Shown: positions 32,290 to 44,300, counted from the stretch's first letter. The stretch is 64,000 nt of DNA from Romanomermis culicivorax (GCA_963922205.1 CAWUHX010000218.1:62001-126000), one strand, 5' to 3'. Notes: generated from the sequence alone by a model not told the origin. A program made the numbers and translations.

Positions 32290-33010
32290 ACGAAATTGAA
32301 ATGTGTCAACTAAAATAGTTGGCAGTCTTTAGGCCACTAACGGTGCATGAAGTTTCATAATTTTGTGTAGGCAACTAGGAGACATCGTGAACTATCACCT
32401 GCATAGGGAAACTTTCGGTCCTTATGAGTTTTAGCTGTAGATATAGTCATTTCTGTGCAAAACAGCAGATTTTTCACCCCTTTTACAGTCGAATTTTTGA
32501 CATTTTAAAACTTCTTGAAAAGTGTAAAATGCAAAAGAGAGAAAACATTTTTATACCAAATTATAGAGCATTGTATTTCGCATCTAATGAATTCTTAACT
32601 ATAAAGTTGTTTTATGCCTGGGTTGATAAATTTCCAGTCTCGTAAATAGATAAAATAAACCTAAAAAATGCGAGAATTCCCAATTTTGGGGTATTTTAGT
32701 TACGCGAATTCTATTTTTTATGCAAGATCAGAATCATCAGAATATTCAGCATATGAAACTTGTTCAACTGTCTCATTTTTGAAATTTACAAAGTTGTGAT
32801 TCTCCCACAACGGAGATTGCAATTGTTAGAAAATTCAATTATATGATGGTACTCTAAGTTCAGATCATGCGACCCCCTAGTAGTACATGAATTTTCGTAA
32901 TTTGTTGTTTGCAGGTAGATGATATAGTAAGCTATCCATTGCACGGGGAAATTTATGATGCTTCTGAGCTTTAGCAGTAGATATCGTGATTTTTGTGAAA
33001 AAATGACAAT
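32290..33010 (-). repeat. Dispersed repeat R2, copy 2 (inverted)
   Basis: Reverse complement of R2 copy 1 and uninterrupted at the place where element A sits in copy 1. Internally it contains two diverged versions of one roughly 190-bp unit ('catgaa.tttcgtaattt.gt....gatgatatagtaagctat' and 'catgaagtttcataattttgtgtaggcaactagg'). Non-coding. Confidence 0.8.
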
Positions 33011-33937
33011 TTTTCCCTCAAAATTTGATGTTTAAAGCACCACTCTATTCCTTTTATTCCTTTTTTATCACTTTACACTAGTGAATCCTACAGTAAAGGG
33101 TGGCTGGCTCATCGGTTGATTTAATACTGGGTAAATTTTCAGAACACAATGTCCGACGTCCCTAAGCCTGCAAAAGTTGAAAGAACTGAACGGCTAAAAA
33201 ATATTCGCTCTACGCAGAAAAAGCTAAGCAAAGGACCAGCGCTGCAACGCGATGCGCCCTATTTTGAGATTTCAACTTTCCAAAGCACACCAATTGTTTC
33301 ACGATCTTAACTCCCAATTATTCCTTATTAAATGAGAACCATGTTCAAAAGTTTTTTTCTCATTTCTAACTTTTTCCTAACAAATAGCTCCATTTCAATT
33401 GACGAGTTTTTTCCCGTAGTACAGTATCGTGTGCGCACGCGCGGTAATTGAACAAGCAATGTGTACTTCATTTCATCTTTTCTCGGTTACAAGCATTCAA
33501 AAAATACAGACTATAGTTCTCTGAGAAAGTAGACATATGTCTGCATACAAATTGCATCATACGACCCAAAAAATTGGATCGTTCAACTAGCAAAAACTGT
33601 CAGCGGACGTTTTTTTGGTTGAACTGAACAACTTGACGGCATTGCTTTTCGTTTCAGAATTTTATTTTCTTATTTTCAGCTCAAAATTGATTCGATTCCT
33701 GCCGATTATATATTAATCAAACATTAATTGAATACGGTTGATATACCTTTCCCGCCTATTTTTCTTGAACCGCTTTTAATCCATAAAACCTGGAAAGAAA
33801 TCATTTCATAGTTTTACGATTTCTGCTGAGTTATATCAAACGTGGATGCGGTTTCGTCGGCCTGCTGCTCAACTAATCTAAAGCAATTTTTTGAGAGAAC
33901 AGTAAAAACTTCATGTGAACAATTTTGACGAGAGTAC
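33011..33937. other. No gene recognised
   Basis: AT-rich sequence up to the left target site of element C (GTAC at 33934-33937). Nothing identifiable on either strand. Confidence 0.5.
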
Positions 33938-34614
33938 TGTAACGTAGATGCTAATGCATCAGTGTAAATTAACAATGTACGATATGTGTATTCTATTACT
34001 GTATTACTGTATATAATTTTAGTCATATATATTTCTCGAGTATGTCTGGTTTTTTCGTCTCATCAATGGCCTGTACATTTTTCATAAGTACTTTGTTTTG
34101 AACATTCCTGTATCCAAAATCCATTAGTAACTCAATTAAGAATCAATGCATAATAATTCCACACATCCGCACCTGGTCCTATAACCAGCTCGAGTCACAT
34201 ATAGATACACATTCCCAAGAAATACAGTATTCCCCCCAGAGGCGTAAAAATAGAAGCATACAGTAAACAGAAGCGAAGCGAAGCAACAATTGTTTAGGAA
34301 AGCAAGGCGGAAGCGGACCTCCCATGGTGTGAAGGCGTGGTCTAAAGAAGCGGTATAAAAGGCAAAGAAAGTGTGGAATAGAGAGAGATTTTTATGCAGA
34401 TTTGGATCCGTGTTGTTTTTATGCAAAAATCGTGTTTTGGAAGCAGAAAGCTTGTTTATTATCATTGTGCGTCGACCTAAAGCAACCATCGGCTAATCAT
34501 TCACTTTATTATATTGTCATTATCGTGTGTTTTATTGTTTGCGTCCTCCTGGACCATAAGCAGGCGTAACCATTTTGGAGTCAAGTGAAAGTATAGATAA
34601 ATCTGGGCCTTACA
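33938..34614 (+). repeat. 5' LTR of element C
   Basis: 677 bp. It is shorter than the 3' LTR because it lacks the MITE and also lacks about 165 bp ('aaaacacctggctgtg...aagcat') present at 39295-39478. It shows the empty site 'cacatatagatacacattcc' for the MITE. Confidence 0.9.
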
Positions 34615-34620
34615 TATTTT

Positions 34621-34638
34621 TGGTGACCATACCCTACC
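34621..34638 (+). promoter_or_regulatory. Putative primer-binding site of element C
   Basis: TGGTGACCATACCCTACC starts six bases after the LTR end and begins with the expected TGG. The tRNA was not identified. Confidence 0.5.
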
Positions 34639-34796
34639 GTAACCACTGGAACTCCCTGCCCCATTAAGGTGCATCCTTGTCCGGGCAATCATAGCAAGTA
34701 ATTTTAGTAAATCAAAAGCATTTCCCCCCCCCCCCCCATGGTAGAGTGATAAGTAATTTGTAAGCATCGAAACTGGAAAAAGCAGTTAATGAAACA

Positions 34797-35699
34797 TTGA
34801 GTGACACATCCCTACAAATCGAACATGAAGCAAAAAGTGTGATTTCGAAGTACCCACCCAAACACAAATTGAAAATGACCTACCATACACAAGAGTACTT
34901 AGGAGAAATTGTAAGAGAGCAAATCAACAAACTTTTTGCAGGACATTTTCGAACTCTACACACACAATTGAGTCAAAACACTGTGAATCCCACCCTTATT
35001 GATGATTCAAGAACAGCCAATATACGTAACAATATCGCAAACAATTTTTATGCAAAACCTACAGTATTTACTGGTGGAGTAACCCAACATTTTGGCGAAT
35101 GGAGCAAACGACTAGAGCAGTTTATGATACTACAAGGCATGAAAGATACTGACGGGCAATTAAAATTGGCATGTTTTGAAATTCATTTGGGCGGCATGGC
35201 ATTAGCAAAATTTAAGAGTTTAGAAAATTCTGGAAACCCAGCCCAAATGTACAAACAGTATAAAACCGCATTACAAGCATGTTTCCACAACCATAGAGAC
35301 ACTGAATTACACCAACATTTTTTCCGGGAATGGAAGCAAAAAAGATCGGAAACTGTAACCAAATTTTTGTTTGACCTCCAACATCTAGCAACCCTTGCTC
35401 ACCCCAATTTCAATTCAGATGCACATGAAATGATAATCAAACCTCTTTTCATGGAATGCATGCAAAACGAAATTAGGGACGCATTAAAATACAGATGTTT
35501 CACAAATGTAACCCAAATGTGTGATGAGGCAGCTTATGTCGAGCAACAAATTTTCAGAAATGGATTGAAATCTAGCCACATACCCTTCATATTCCCCAAA
35601 CCCGAACCCATTTTTTCATTAGGCAGCCACACTGAACAGAAGAAAATCCTACATAACTTAGAACATCAAGTCAAGGAGTTGCAATTGCAAATAATGTGA
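34797..35699 (+). pseudogene. Gag (capsid region) of element C
   Basis: About 300 codons of Ty3/gypsy-like capsid: FTGGVTQHFGEWSKRLEQF, LQGMKDTDGQLKLACFEIHL, GGMALAKFKSL, LHQHFFREWKQKRSETVTKF and FMECMQNEIRDALKYR. It is homologous to the element A gag. No AUG opens the frame; the first in-frame Met is at about 34875, after a TAA near 34750. The ORF ends in a single UGA (35697-35699) and continues in the same frame into the zinc knuckles, the same arrangement as in element A. It lies in a deleted element, so it is called a pseudogene although the frame itself is intact. Confidence 0.82.
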
Positions 35700-36174
35700 A
35701 ATTCTCAAACTCAACCCCAGCATGATAATAGTAATTTGAGACCAATCACCTGTTTTCAATGCGGGCAAGTTGGCCATTTCGCCAGAAATTTTAATTCACC
35801 AGGTACTCAGAAATCATGTGAAATTTGCTTTCGGAGTAATCATGCCACTCGAGACTGTAAAAGCAGATGCATTCACTGTTATCAGACAGGTCACCAATCC
35901 AACCAATGCATATCCAAAAGCTACTCCAACCTAGAATGTTTTCTTTGTCAGCAGAAAGGTCACATGAGTAGATATTGCCCCAACCAAATGACCCATAATG
36001 TCCAAAATTGCATTGAAAAGAGACTACCCCCACCACAAATGAACATAGATGACCCAGCCCTGTACTCCACATTGCCCACTGTCCAGCATCGACCTCAACA
36101 TGCTTTAAATACAATTATGCCCAACAGTCATAAGCAGTTTGACCCCCAGTACGTCCTTGACGTACCCCTTTCAG
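35700..36174 (+). pseudogene. Nucleocapsid with four zinc knuckles, element C
   Basis: In frame with gag across the UGA. Four CCHC knuckles follow: CFQCGQVGHFARNF (last Cys replaced by Phe), CEICFRSNHATRDC, CIHCYQTGHQSNQC and CFLCQQKGHMSRYC. Nucleocapsid knuckles bind the genomic RNA. The frame then reaches a YVLDVPLS segment, which normally leads into the protease, and is cut at 36174 by an inserted LTR. Confidence 0.85.
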
Positions 36175-37669
36175 TGTCACGTGCAGACAAATTTTGCCCA
36201 ACATCACGTGATTTACATCATGTTTTTATGTTATGTTTTTCACCACTTTCTGTTTTACAGTCACTTACTTTAATTTTGCTTTTCATTTATTATATTTTTA
36301 CATGCATTCTGTCTGTACTTTTTGTGTTTCGTTTCTGTTTCATTTTGTGCCTTCATTGCCATTAGGTTTTGTTATTTTCCGTTGTGCACATAGACTAGGG
36401 TATGTAACCCGTTAGTTAGAATTTCCGCCAGAGATAAGCTCTATGAGCTTATGGCCATAATTGGAGCACAACGTGCACCTCTTATCAGTAAGAACTAGTG
36501 ACCTTTTGCAATGTGAAATGACTAGTTTGGAGATTATCTCTAAATGAGGTTCATATGTTTAGCATGGAGAATGAAACTCGCATCAATGCTTAAGGTATTC
36601 GAACTGGAAAATGTCTATGTGACCATAGGCATCTTCTGCAGCAATTTCCGCTGTAGAAGTTAGCTTGGGTGTGGCTAACTCCGCCCAAGGCACACTGTAG
36701 GTCCACAGGGCCCTCTAAAAAGGCATGTTTCTTTAGTTTTGCACTCATTTTTGGGCCTAATCGTTCCCTTGCATTTTTAGCTGAATCTCCGCGTCCATCA
36801 ACGTTATATTTTTATAAATTTACATATTACTGCGATACGGTAACGTAAATGCAGTGGAGGCACCAAAGATACGGTAACGTAAATGCAGTGGAGGCACCAA
36901 AGGAATATGCAAACTTATTAACTCATCAACTTAACTTATTAATAAGTTTGCATATTCCTTTGGTGTTTCCACTGCATTTACGTTACCGTATCCCATGCCT
37001 AGGAGTTACCCCATCACCCTTCGCTTAGGAATCACCCATCGCTCCCCTGGAGGAATGTTTTGGGTCCCTCCCCCGACCTGCTTACAGTACACAACCCGCG
37101 CCAAACTTGAATCGGATCACCGTCACTCACTCCCATCACCCACTGAATCTGTGAACCCTTGAAGTTGTTGCTCCTGTGCTGAGAAGTAGTTGAGAAGAGG
37201 ACTAGGTGAGTCTTTGCAGGGGTTGTTGTTGTTGAGGGTATATTTGTGGGAATCCTCCCTAAGCCGGTTTCCCCTTGAGAATCCCCTCAGTTAGAATAGC
37301 CCTCAAACCCTTTGGGTCAGGGCCAAATGGGGGATTTAGGTTAACGATTGGGTCCCCTACAGTAAGCCACTCCATGAGTGGCATTGTCCTTCATTCTCAC
37401 TGAATGGGACTAGGGATTGTCACCCCTGACCTGGGGGCGTTGTCCATTATTCTACAGCAGAACCCTAGGACAGTTCTGAGGTACGCTATAGGTTTTTCTG
37501 TAGTCAGTACCAGCTGGGTTAGGTTCCCGAACTGAATATAAACGGAGCCATCCAATGGGGTCACAGTGTGTCACTTACAGTGACATGGCTGTATTTTACC
37601 AATATGGCATGGGTTTTCCCATCAACGGGATTGGCCACAGTTATACTTAATGTGACATGGCTCCCAATT
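36175..37669 (+). repeat. Nested LTR related to the element A LTR
   Basis: It begins TGTCACGTG and is collinear with the reverse complement of the element A LTR. Shared boxes include 'atgtctatgtg.ccataggcatcttctgca', 'agaagttagcttgg', 'actccgcccaag' and 'aggcatgtttctttagtt'. TCAG occurs on both sides (36171-36174 and 37670-37673). The exact 3' boundary is uncertain because 'gtgacatggct' occurs at 37579 and 37652. No internal genes of its own lie beside it, so it is probably a solo LTR. Confidence 0.75.
36834..36992. repeat. Tandem 34-bp duplication plus 53-bp hairpin inside the nested LTR
   Basis: 'gatacggtaacgtaaatgca...' is present twice in tandem (36834-36867 and 36868-36901). The second copy begins an inverted repeat whose arms are 36868-36920 and 36940-36992 with a 19-nt loop. 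Arms are almost perfectly complementary. It is absent from the element A LTR, so it is probably an inserted fold-back element. Confidence 0.8.
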
Positions 37670-37673
37670 TCAG

Positions 37674-38545
37674 TTAATGTGACACCTGATACGGGCAGCA
37701 CTTCAAAAATTGCATCACCAAAAAGCAGTGACACATTGAAATCAATACCCCCCCCCCTACCAGAAAACCATAAAATTGCACAGAAACGTAAACATCCTGG
37801 AACCAGTGAGACGTCTAAATCTGAACGAGCATACAAAAAAGAATGGCGATGATTTCACAGTTGCATGGCCTCACCACAAACCCCTTAACATTCGGCCAGC
37901 AAAAAACTTTTTTTTCTATCCTCAAAGCAAGAAAAAATCGTAAAGTTCATTTTGCAGCTAGAATTTCCCAAAGTAAAAATAGTGGTATCTGCAGTTCTGT
38001 CTCAAAGGACATCAGCAAGACCCAAATCCTCTATCCAGACACATGCATCGACCCTGTTTCTAGTCTCCTTCCAGAGAAAAATTCACCCACCCAACTCACT
38101 CCCCCACCCAAGACAAACAGAAACCGCTCAATACATTCATATGGGTAAAAGGCAAAGTAGATTTGACCAAGAGTGACCTGAATGAAATGGAAAAAGCTGA
38201 GCTAATAAATTTCTTATCCAAATACCCGGCCCTTTACACTGAATCGAAAACGGATGTGAGTCGCAGGACACTTGTCTTCCACAGCATTGATACGAATAAT
38301 TGTAAACACAGCCGCAGACCCCTTTTTCGGAAACCACCAAAAGCAAAACAAAGCATCAAACAAAAAGTTGAGCAACTTGAGAAAGCTGATGTTATCAGTC
38401 AAAGCACTTCCCCTTCATGTAAAAAACATGAGTCACTCGTCCAGAAGAAATCCCAATCTCCACTATTCCTCCAAGTCTTCGACCCGACAACCCTCTCTCC
38501 CTCCAACCCCTTGAATGAGGACGTTCAACTTCGGAAGGAGGGAAA
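37674..38545 (+). pseudogene. Protease fragment and pol remnant of element C
   Basis: Directly after the nested LTR a retropepsin start appears (PDTGSTSKIASPKSS, DTG near 37689). Frames then change near 37840. At 38160-38400 the region preceding RT is recognisable (SDLNEMEKAELINFLSKYPALY, KADVISQSTSPS). RT proper is missing: sequence jumps to a C-terminal-like tail (EDVQLRKEGN) right before the LTR. The element has therefore lost RT, RNase H and integrase. Confidence 0.75.
38533..38545 (+). promoter_or_regulatory. Polypurine tract of element C
   Basis: GGAAGGAGGGAAA lies directly upstream of the 3' LTR, the usual plus-strand primer site. Confidence 0.85.
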
Positions 38546-39828
38546 TGTAACGTAGATGCAATGCATCAGTGTAAATTAACAATGTACGATATGTGTATTC
38601 TATTACTGTATTACTGTATATAATTTTAGTCATATATATTTCTCAAGTATGTCTGGTTTTTTCGTCTCATCGATGGCCTGTACATTTTTCATAAGTACTA
38701 TGTTTTGAACATTCCTATCCTGTATCCAAAATCCATTAGTAACCCAATTAAGAATCAATGCATAATAATTCCACACATCTGCACCTAACCCACTCGAGTC
38801 ACATATACACTACCAGGCGAAACTAACCCTCAAAAATTTGCGTCCTGGATGCATCTTTTTGCATTCTGGACGCGTCCAGGTCGCGTCCAGAATGCATCTT
38901 TTCCGGCAGCACAAAGAAAACTTTCATCTTTCTTAGTAATTGACATTCATGCAATAACTGTCAATCATAGTTTTTTCATAATGTGTAGTGGATATGCACT
39001 TTGTTTTGACCTACAGTATGACAAGAGTTGACCTTTCGTTTATATCGGGTAAATAATGTGTGCTTTCTATAGGGAGGTAAGAAGGAAGCATCAGCAAAAT
39101 TCTTTGGCTTTGTGTGACACAAGCACATGGCCTGTCAATTTTATTGTCGGTATAGTGTGCTTTTTGCATCCTGGGTGTGTCCCGGACGCGTTCCGGACGG
39201 GTCCTGGACCCAACCAGCATAGACGGTTAGTTTCGCCTGGTAGTGTAGATACACATTCCCAAGAAATACAGTATTCCCCCCCAGAGGCGTAAAAACACCT
39301 GGCTGTGTAGAAAATACAGAAACCCCGACCCAGACACAAGATTTAGGTAGAATGCATGGAAAACAGAAAAACACACAGAAAACTAAAACCATGTAGGCGT
39401 GGCTAAGCATATGGTAAATTAAAGCATGTAAGCGTGGAAGTTAAGCATGGATTAAAGCATAAAGGCGTGGCGATAAGCATACAGTAAACAGAAGCGAAGC
39501 AACGATTGGTTAGGAAAGCAAGGCGGAAGCGAACCTCCCATGGTGTGAAGGCGTGGTCTAAAGAAGCGGTATAAAAGGCATAGAAAGCATGGAATAGAGA
39601 GATTTTTATGCAGATTTGGATCCGTGTTGTTTTTATGCGAAAATCGTGTTTTGGAAGCAGAAAGCGTGTTTATTATTATTGTGCGTCGACGTAAAGCAAC
39701 CGTTGGCGAATCGTTCGTTTTATTATATTGTCATTATCGTGCGTTTTATCCTTTGCATCCTCGTGGACCATAAGCAGGCGTAACTCTTTTGGAGTCAAGT
39801 AAAAAAATAGATAAATCTGGGCGTTACA
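38546..39828 (+). repeat. 3' LTR of element C (carries a MITE)
   Basis: Same start and end as 33938-34614. It is longer because of the MITE at 38808-39245 and about 165 extra bases at 39295-39478 with 'aggcgtggc.aagcat' repeats, which were lost from, or never present in, the other LTR. Confidence 0.9.
38808..39245. mobile_element. 438-bp MITE with TA target duplication, Tc1/mariner-like
   Basis: Ends are inverted repeats starting CACTACCAGGCGAAACTAAC, flanked by TA (38806-38807 and 39246-39247). The other LTR of the same element shows the unfilled site with one TA. The interior has no transposase; it contains inverted 'gcattctggacgcgtccagg'-type words near both ends. Confidence 0.92.
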
Positions 39829-39832
39829 GTAC

Positions 39833-40239
39833 TGACCTTTTGAAGACTTTTGAAAAAGATAAATTTTCAAAGTATTGTATAGCATTTCTAGCAAAACTGT
39901 GCAAAGTAGAAATATTCCAGGACTTGAAGCTCAGATTGAATGATGCTCATTCGGTTTTTTGTTACCCCAAGAACACAAAAGACCTAAAATCTTTTAATTC
40001 ATAAAAAGCAATAATAAAAATATATAGCAGAGCAAAATTTTTTGGGATCGGAAAATGAAACAACGAACGAACGTATTTACGAAAAATCAAGGGTGAAAAG
40101 AAATATATTATAAATACACACACGCAGTTTGCGAGAGCACAAGGACATTGGCAAGAACAACGAGAAATTAGTTCAGGGACACCTTAATTTCTACATGTGA
40201 AAACCTCCTGGTTCACCAACACAACAACCAGAATTTCTG
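39833..40239. other. No gene recognised
   Basis: AT-rich unique-looking sequence between the right target site of element C and the first SINE copy. Confidence 0.5.
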
Positions 40240-40370
40240 AACCATCCACGTGGCTAGGTGGGCGCAGCTTAGCGCGTCTAAGGTCGAGGGTTCAAGCTCC
40301 TCATCAAGCGTTATTTTTCTGACGCACCGGCCATGCGAATTTAGGCATACGACATTGAGGACAGTCTAGG
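40240..40370 (+). repeat. tRNA-derived SINE, degraded copy
   Basis: tRNA-like core at about 40252-40304 with a B-box-like 'gagggttcaagctcc', followed by the family tail 'gcgttatttttctgacgcaccggcc' and 'ggcatacgac'. The anticodon arm is lost, so it is not a functional tRNA. Confidence 0.65.
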
Positions 40371-40400
40371 GCCCTTGCTCCTTGGAGGAGGGGGGGTTTT

Positions 40401-40645
40401 GTAGTGGTGCGTCTGACTGTTCATCATATAGCATGCCCAGCACTCTCTACCACCACAACCACAATGGCCGAACCATCCACGTGGCGCGGTCAGCGCAGTT
40501 GGCAGCGCGTCTGCCTTCTATGCAGAAGGTCAAGGGTTCGAAACTCTCATCAAACGTTATTCTTCTGACGCCCCGGCCTGGGCATGCGGCACAAGACATG
40601 AAATTTGACTGGCAGTTGTGCTCCTGCTTTTTCGCAGGACGATTC
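40401..40645 (+). repeat. tRNA-derived SINE (tRNA-Arg-like core)
   Basis: A 5' segment 'gtagtggtgcgtctgactgttcat' and a 'ccaccacaaccac' tract lead into a tRNA-like core at about 40490-40550. The core has an A-box-like 'ggtcagcgcagttgg', an anticodon stem TCTGC/GCAGA with loop CTTCTAT (UCU, Arg) and a B box GGGTTCGAAACTC. The tail 'cgttattcttctgacgccccggcc' is shared with two other copies. The acceptor stem does not close, so I call it a SINE rather than a tRNA gene. Confidence 0.75.
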
Positions 40646-40991
40646 ACATAGTAAATAGAGAAGTATTACTACAACGAACTATTTATGAACAAAATAATGA
40701 ACACATACCTCCTGTGGACACGTGCGGAAAACATGTATGAGATCGAACATAAACCTACTGCCTCCAGGGTCAACTTTTCTTAGAACCAAAAGTTTGAAAA
40801 AAATTGACACTTTTTATCTCAACTGGAAATTTTTGACTTTACTACAACTGATAAATCTGACGTTCGATCTTATAAATCCCCGAGTTAAAACTGAGCCCGA
40901 GTTCGATTGGTGATGGTTCAAAATTCTTGAAACAAATTCGACATACGGCAAAAAAATTACTGCCTTAAAACGTTTAGAAGCGTGGTTATTC

Positions 40992-41326
40992 TTAAGGAAA
41001 ATGCGTCTTTTCGTCTCCGCCTAAATTGTGCGTTCGATGATCGTTTTGCGAACCAGACGACGATGCCATGTTTTGACTATTACTCGTCGCATCAATGCAC
41101 GCGATAATCGCCGCGGCTGTCGCCGCGCTGCGTCGGAAGTCGTAACCGCAAGCGTGCGACTCGGCGTTACGATGACGTGGGCATGTTGTTTTGCCGCAAC
41201 GACAATGAAAAGTGGTGCCCAACGTCAGACGGCTACTGCAAACGTTGCAACGTTGTTGCGCGTGCGAACTTTGTGGCAGTTTGTGGTGCCGCGGGAGTGT
41301 GTAGCTTGATGGCGCAGTAAATTCGT
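40992..41326 (-). CDS. ZFAND4: ZFAND4-like terminal coding exon (AN1 zinc finger)
   Basis: Acceptor 'cgttcatattttccag'. The AN1 ligand pattern C-x2-C, C-x1-C, C, H, H, C is complete. It ends at a stop at 40992, about 50 residues past the finger. It is noticeably more CpG- and GC-rich (41050-41290) than its surroundings. Confidence 0.88.
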
Positions 41327-44300
41327 CTGGAAAATATGAACGTTTGATCAATATGCGAATTCTGAAATCTTTTCTAGAGTCTGTAATTTATAAAATGTTT
41401 TCAAATTTAAAAATGACAAAAATTAGTACTGTACTCAGATCCGTACCTAGGATTATTTTTCATGGGGGGGAATTCACAAAATTTTTAACATAGACAAAAC
41501 TAGACCTGGTGAGCTCACATAGCTACCGAATGTCATGCTGAGAGGTTCAGTATGGCGCGCCAAAGAGTCTCCTGGCGGAGTCTGTAGCGAAGCTCAATAA
41601 TAAATCTACTTTTAGCGACATAAGGTTCGAAAAATCTGCGAAAATGAATAGTTAAAACAGGTAATTTGGATTACTCATGATCAAAAATTTGGTACTAAAC
41701 TACGAATAAAATCATCTATTTAAATTAAACGAAGCGGTATACGTCTACCACCTACTATTATATTCTGATAGTGGAGCTGCATACCCTTTTTTTCCTCCAA
41801 GTTTATTTCCACATGAGAATCATGCCAAAAATTTTTGACCTCATTTTCCAAAAATATTCCACATTTTAAAAATGTTTATAATGTGGCCACGAATGTTTTT
41901 TCCACATTTTAGGAATATATTCAAACATTCTGATGTCCAAGGGCTCAGTAACCCGCAAAAATGAGAAAAAATAGAGAAAATTCTAATGAGGTTTGTCACC
42001 TTGAGCTGATGAATGAAACATTGATTTGATGTTCTACAACAGTTGAAAGCATACTAACGATAGGTTTCTCATGAATTCATCTACTATTAACTTTTCTGTG
42101 CTTCTGATTATGAATATCGAATTTCTCGGGTTTTTATATTCTGAAACGATGGAAAATTAATGTTCCAAACATTGAAATGTGAATTGAAATCATAGTAATT
42201 GATTCTGATTTTGTTTCTCATTGCTATAGAATATAAAATTTTTAGAATTTTTATATCCTAAAACGCTGGAAAATGAATCTTTGCAGCAAATAATGCAGAA
42301 TAAAAGCTATACATTTACAGTCCAGAATGATGTCTAAAATTTTCATCGTTCATAAATGCAAAAGTTCACGTTAATAACGTTTGAAATATTCCAAGCCAGC
42401 GAGAGATAAATTCAGAAGATTGACTAAAAATTTCAATTTTCAGTAAAATACTGACTCTTAACGAATAAAAAAGATAACGTAATTCATTGATAGAAACTGT
42501 TGAACGCACGTGAGTGGAAACCAGATATGCTAACGGCTGCTTCTGATAAAAAGCATTTACCATTATAACTCAAAAATTCTGAGATTTTGGCCTTCTAAAG
42601 TTCACCAAAATGCATCTTTTCAGTTGAAGCTGCATTATCAGACAGACTAAAAATTTTTTCTTCGATTTCATTTTTGGAGAGGATTCTCCCCTTCCCCCCA
42701 ATTACAGGCCTGACTGTACTTAGTTTAAACAAAACCTTTACGGTAGAATTTAGTAGTCAAAAAATCGTTGGAGATTAGTTGGAACCACTCACAAATTTCT
42801 AGTTATATGCGAAATGTGGTTTAGCAGAAGATCGCAAACATCTGAAGTACATTACTTGCTTTCTATTTACAAAATTTAGAAGCCTTAAAAGTAAAACGGA
42901 CTACAAGTGAAGCATGTCTGAAGCTCAAAAATTTAATGTGGATGCGCTTCTATACCAGAAGAATCAAAGGTCTTCGATGAGAAGAGAAAAACAAACAGAA
43001 GATTTTGAGAAAAAAATAAAAAATTCAGGAAGGAATTACTCAAGCTTTCGACAACAATTAATACGTAAAGCATTTTGAAGCATTTCGAAGTATTGTTCAG
43101 CTAATCAAAGAAAATTTGCATACCTGTTGATTCCAAAAAAGAATGCTGCTGCAGCGATGAAGTACAGGCAATGGGTGACATTCCCTTTTCTGGCGGAGCA
43201 CCGCTCGAAATCCAAGCCTTTTTCTGCGCGCTGGCAGCCCGAAAATTCTAAAGAGTTAAAGTACTGAAGTAGTCCTCAGGCAACTTTCGATTTGCAAAAG
43301 TTGGCTCAAGAACAAATAATTTAATAACTCAAGAACAAATATTAGCAGACCAACAATTATCCCATAGATTTAAAGCGAGAATTTTTGCATCACGAAAATA
43401 GATAAGCATAATTTACCGGGAATTTACACTTCGGCAAAACGCTCGTCTTTGCACTTTTGTTCGTCAAAAGAGGATCATTTATTCTTATTGAATGCTGCGT
43501 CGCACATTCATCGCTAGAAGTTTCATCGCCAGTTGTCGTGAACTGATTGTTCCCGTGACTAGGCGCAGTTTTTTCAAACAAATGGGGAACCGTTTGCTGA
43601 GGCATCAATCGCGATTTACTGCGAGTTCTGCGTTGAATCATGGGAATACATACTCTTAAAGGGAAATTTTAACTAAACGAACGCATAAATGAGTCAGAAA
43701 ATGTGGGTAAAAATTTAAGAAAAAGCTCTTGGAGAACATACGTGCACATAGGGGGTAATGGGGGTAAACCCCCATACCTAAGACGCTGACCACTCCCCCC
43801 GGCCAAAAAAATCGTCAAACACTCCCCTGAACTTTTTCCAAGACAGCCATTTGATGATTTTTGTGCATATTTTGCATGAAAAACAGGCTTGCAGAACTTT
43901 TTTTTGTTTTTTTGCTCACCCACTCTCCCTACCCCCCAGGGAAGAAAAGTCCATGGATTCTTTCCCTGGGAAATTCTTGCCGTGCATGTCTGTTGGAGAA
44001 GAAACAGAATCATTATCAAAATCTTACACTTGCACATATTCTAGCTATATTGGAACACAAAGAAAATTTCGAAATACATACAAATTAAAAAATAATTACT
44101 TAAAAACACTTTTTCTTTTGCGACAATATAACATTTTTAGATAACGAGCAGCACATGTAAGTGTAATGTAGTGAACCAGAAAAGTTTGAGTCCCCGTTTT
44201 CGATCAAATCTGAGTTGGTGGTCAGGGAAAATAGAATTATACTCAAGAATGAAAATAAGAATATTTGCAAAACTTGAATAAGCACTATTATAACGTACCC

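Larger units (their letters stand above)
33938..39828 (+). mobile_element. Element C: internally deleted Ty3/gypsy LTR retrotransposon
   Basis: Homologous LTRs at 33938-34614 and 38546-39828 begin TGTAAC and end TTACA, flanked by GTAC duplications (33934-33937 and 39829-39832). Inside are a putative primer-binding site (34621), gag, a zinc-knuckle nucleocapsid, a protease fragment and a short pol piece, then a polypurine tract. RT core, RNase H and most of integrase are missing. A nested LTR related to element A interrupts the nucleocapsid-protease junction and a MITE sits in the 3' LTR. Confidence 0.92.

Noticed and set aside
31573-32290. C2H2 zinc-finger gene
   Set aside because: Two isolated half-motifs on opposite strands with no tandem fingers or intact frame.
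37568-37852. Plus-strand frame at the end of the nested LTR as an independent gene
   Set aside because: Its first half is LTR sequence; only the second half is the retropepsin start of element C.
40490-40550. Candidate functional tRNA-Arg gene
   Set aside because: No closing acceptor stem, and the same flanking head and tail recur in two other copies, so it is a SINE.
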